Made by a program: the position numbers and the translations under genes | Shown here: piece by piece, positions 62,225 to 64,000 of the stretch | Layout of the letters: each line of letters opens with the position of its first letter | Numbering within the stretch: the first letter of the stretch is position 1 | Source of the DNA: Sphingobium sp. | GTDB taxonomy: Bacteria > Pseudomonadota > Alphaproteobacteria > Sphingomonadales > Sphingomonadaceae | Assembly (NCBI GenBank): GCA_035196065.1 | Contig: CP136575.1 | Span: 525,001-589,000, forward strand | Direction: 5' to 3' | Length of the DNA: 64,000 nt | Notes under the pieces: model-generated | The model's input: the letters and a program-made list of their open reading frames with translations, nothing else | Told to the model about the DNA's origin: nothing | The model's database searches: none

Positions 62225-62255
62225 GGCTCTGGAAAGGAGCGACCTTTCCAGAGCC
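62225..62255. terminator. Perfect 13-bp hairpin between RG-repeat gene and barrel gene
   Basis: GGCTCTGGAAAGG (62225-62237), loop AGCGA, CCTTTCCAGAGCC (62243-62255). A perfect stem-loop sits in the 158-base gap after the RG-repeat gene and before the barrel gene on the minus strand. It could stop or attenuate transcription into the barrel gene or protect the 3' end of the first message. The following minus-strand bases (AATTCTTGATTT) are only moderately T-rich. Confidence 0.6.
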
Positions 62256-62310
62256 TGCCGTCTGTCCAGCCTGATCAAATCAAACCGGAACTAACGGCCA
62301 CGCGATCGTA

Positions 62311-62739
62311 TCAGGCGCCGCCGGGGGCGTCGTCACCGCCACGACCGCGACCACGTCCCCGGCCTTGACCACGTCCCTGGCCCCGATCTCGGGCGCTAGG
62401 ATTATCATCACGGGCGCGGGTGGATCGGCTACGATCCCCACCGCGGTCGTCGCCAGCAGCATCATCTGCTCCACGTCCACGCGCACGGTCGCCGCCCTTG
62501 TCATCATTCGCCGAGCGATCCGCCGGATCGTCAGAGCCGCGTCCGCGGCGAACATCGCCGGGGGTGTCGTCGGCACCGCGGCTACGGCTTTTGGAGCCAG
62601 CTACGTCATCACAGCCGCGGCACTGGCGGACATGGCCTGCTGGATCATCGGCACCACGGCGCGCCATCGCGCTACCGGCAGTCAGGCTTGCAGCACCGAC
62701 CACGATCGCGGCCACGCTATATTTAAAGAAATTGGTCAT
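62311..62739 (-). CDS. Secreted low-complexity protein with RGxDD repeats
   Basis: A 142-residue protein with a signal peptide (MTNFFKYSVAAIVVGAASLT, cleavage near AMA). The mature part has repeats of the form RG-x-DD: at residues 28, 41, 54 and 67 with an exact 13-residue period, and again at 89 and 133, with a variant near 108. It ends in an RG-rich run (GQGRGQGRGRGRGRGG). Two cysteines (40, 43) lie in QCRGCDD. I do not know a family. Ion, polyanion or copper binding are possibilities. GGGAG precedes the ATG at 62739. Confidence 0.75.
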   Translation of the reverse strand: MTNFFKYSVAAIVVGAASLTAGSAMARRGADDPAGHVRQCRGCDDVAGSKSRSRGADDTPGDVRRGRGSDDPADRSANDDKGGDRARGRGADDAAGDDRGGDRSRSTRARDDNPSARDRGQGRGQGRGRGRGRGGDDAPGGA

Positions 62740-62836
62740 CAGTGTTTCTCCCAAATCAATGGCCGACCTCAATGTCGGTCGCAGCACAACGATTTGTTTT
62801 TATTTTTATTCCCCGCGGTGACGTAAAATTAGGATT

Positions 62837-63538
62837 TCACTCCCAGCCATCTGAAATAATTGTATTTTCTTTTTCCAGACTGAATGGATCGCTCGCCTGC
62901 AACCGCTTGTAGCCCCGATCAAGAGGCGCAAGGTCAGCCCCAGCGGCAGTACGCACGTCACCATTTTCCACATCCACACTTGACGCTGATGCTTCAGCTT
63001 CGATGGTCCACTTGCCTTTGCTTCGGCAAGCGATTCCGCTGCTTTGGTTGTCGACGGCAAATTCGCGGCAAAAACGCCCATCAGCCGCAGCAAAAGTCAG
63101 CACTGGGCGAACCTTGCGTCCTTCCTGCGAGAGCGGCAATGTCTTGCCGGAAGGCACGCTTTCCATCGCCAGCTGGAACTGGCTGTCGCGTTCAAGACCG
63201 CCGCCTCCACTGGGTGTCAATATAAGCGCGACCGCAATCGACGCTGCGATCGCTCCGCCTGCCAGTCCAATCTTCCAGAATTGCGCTGGATTGTCATTGG
63301 CTGCAGTTGTTGGCGTTGCCGGCTGCGTTTCAAGGCCAAGCCGCGCGATCATCGCTGCATCAATATTGTCAGCATCCGTCGGAAAGGCTGCGCGCAGCAT
63401 TTCATCAGCGCTCCGATATACCTCCACCTCATCGCGTAGGGTCGGATCCTGCGTCATCGCCACTTCGAAACGTGCAGCCTCTGCAGCTGACATCACGCCA
63501 TCAAGATAAGCAGAAATTTGTTCGTCGCGGTCAGCCAT
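62837..63538 (-). CDS. Anti-sigma factor (membrane-anchored, no zinc motif)
   Basis: A 233-residue protein. The N-terminus (DEQISAYLDGVMSAAEAARF) is a short anti-sigma-type domain without the HxxxCxxC zinc motif. One membrane helix (IGLAGGAIAASIAVALILT, about 90-108) is followed by a periplasmic domain with two cysteines (GRFCREFAVD and GIACRSKG). It overlaps the ECF sigma gene by eight bases, the standard arrangement for a sigma/anti-sigma pair. The periplasmic cysteines could sense redox state; this is a guess. Confidence 0.85.
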   Translation of the reverse strand: MADRDEQISAYLDGVMSAAEAARFEVAMTQDPTLRDEVEVYRSADEMLRAAFPTDADNIDAAMIARLGLETQPATPTTAANDNPAQFWKIGLAGGAIAASIAVALILTPSGGGGLERDSQFQLAMESVPSGKTLPLSQEGRKVRPVLTFAAADGRFCREFAVDNQSSGIACRSKGKWTIEAEASASSVDVENGDVRTAAGADLAPLDRGYKRLQASDPFSLEKENTIISDGWE

Positions 63539-64000
63539 CTATCTCATCCTTCCGCATAGCGTGCCCCTGAAGCCGGCTAGCTATAGCCTTTCGGCCTCTG
63601 GCGAGGCGGCTCATCACAGTTCCAATTGGAATCTCCAGGATCGATGCGGCTTCCTGATAGGATCGGCCATCGATCACGATCAATGCCATCAATGCGCGCT
63701 GTTCATCGGGCAATGCGGCAAGCGCTTCCCTTACATGCCGAAGGTCCGACCGTGCCTCGACTATGCTGTTCCCGTCATCGCCTGACAGGTCTGCAACCTG
63801 ATCAATATCAACCGATGTTCCACGGCGCGCTTGCGACCGCATCTGATCGATATGAATATTCTGGGCGATTTTGAACATCCAGCTTTCAAGGCTAGTTCCT
63901 GCCTGCCATTGCCCGAATCGCGCCAATGTTCGCTCAACCGTCGCTTGCATCAAATCGTCACCCCCATCTTCGCTGCGCGCGAGCACTGTGCAGAAACGGC
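63531..64000 (-). CDS. ECF sigma factor, 5' end beyond the window
   Basis: At least 155 residues are visible; the frame stays open to the right edge (RFCTVLARSEDGGDDLMQAT upstream of the first internal GTG). Region 2: DDLMQATVERTLARF and SWMFKIAQNIHIDQMRSQ. Region 4: LAALPDEQRALMALIVIDG, YQEAASILEIPIGTVMSRLARGR. This is an ECF sigma factor lacking only the extreme N-terminus. It is expected to be held by the following anti-sigma factor and to drive its own operon. Confidence 0.92.
   Translation of the reverse strand, partial: RFCTVLARSEDGGDDLMQATVERTLARFGQWQAGTSLESWMFKIAQNIHIDQMRSQARRGTSVDIDQVADLSGDDGNSIVEARSDLRHVREALAALPDEQRALMALIVIDGRSYQEAASILEIPIGTVMSRLARGRKAIASRLQGHAMRKDEIDG

Noticed and set aside
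1-64000. CRISPR arrays, tRNA and rRNA genes
   Set aside because: No regularly spaced repeats or recognisable structural RNA sequences were seen by eye; a tRNAscan/Infernal run would be decisive.

Overview
The window reads as chromosome of a GC-rich alphaproteobacterium, most likely a sphingomonad (Sphingomonadales). The grounds are dense genes with short ATGA-type overlaps, a large TonB-dependent receptor, a type II secretion locus split into divergent halves, TTAACCAT / TTAA-N7-TTAA boxes like those of the alphaproteobacterial regulator CtrA, and a GC-rich background broken by a few AT-rich spacers. I see no rRNA, tRNA or CRISPR array.

1-19.3 kb is the most coherent block. A secreted animal-type haem peroxidase runs off the left edge. 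Next comes a nitric-oxide sensing set: a free-standing kinase dimerisation-like miniprotein, H-NOX, and an HNOBA hybrid histidine kinase. A long leftward series then runs from 16.0 to 4.5 kb: pseudopilin gspG, gspJ, K, L, M, C, D, the copper chaperones PCuAC and Sco, two half-sized multicopper oxidases whose copper ligands are complementary, a second Sco, an unknown exported protein, and a prepilin peptidase. gspE, F and I run rightward. Together they look like a system that loads copper into an oxidase and exports it. By analogy with MopA peroxidases and multicopper Mn oxidases, Mn(II) oxidation is a candidate role.

19.3-33.4 kb is mixed catabolic and accessory: a haloalkane dehalogenase with a TetR regulator and a clear operator, a DSD1-type PLP enzyme, a saccharopine-dehydrogenase-like reductase, an FAD protein, an acyl-CoA synthetase, a MacAB-like exporter whose permease has an in-frame TAG, a SOUL protein and a GNAT protein. 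IS6-family transposase scars lie at 32.2 and 37.2 kb.

33.7-37.1 kb holds a single-chain EutB-EutC ethanolamine ammonia-lyase with a Tat-type lipoprotein signal, flanked by two cupins. 37.6-43.7 kb is a 5-oxoproline operon (DUF2891, DUF979, DUF969, 5-oxoprolinase). ABC-F, an alpha/beta hydrolase and RlmJ follow.

49.0-59.8 kb is an uptake locus: dctA, esterase, TonB receptor, M14 carboxypeptidase and a second esterase, divergent from dctB-dctD. The DctD AAA+ domain lacks the GAFTGA loop and has a changed Walker B. 59.8-61.1 kb is a mobile-element scar with an intact IS6-family copy. 61.3-64 kb is an ECF sigma / anti-sigma cassette followed by a secreted RGxDD-repeat protein and a beta-barrel carrying an RG-rich loop, with strong hairpins after each of the last two genes.
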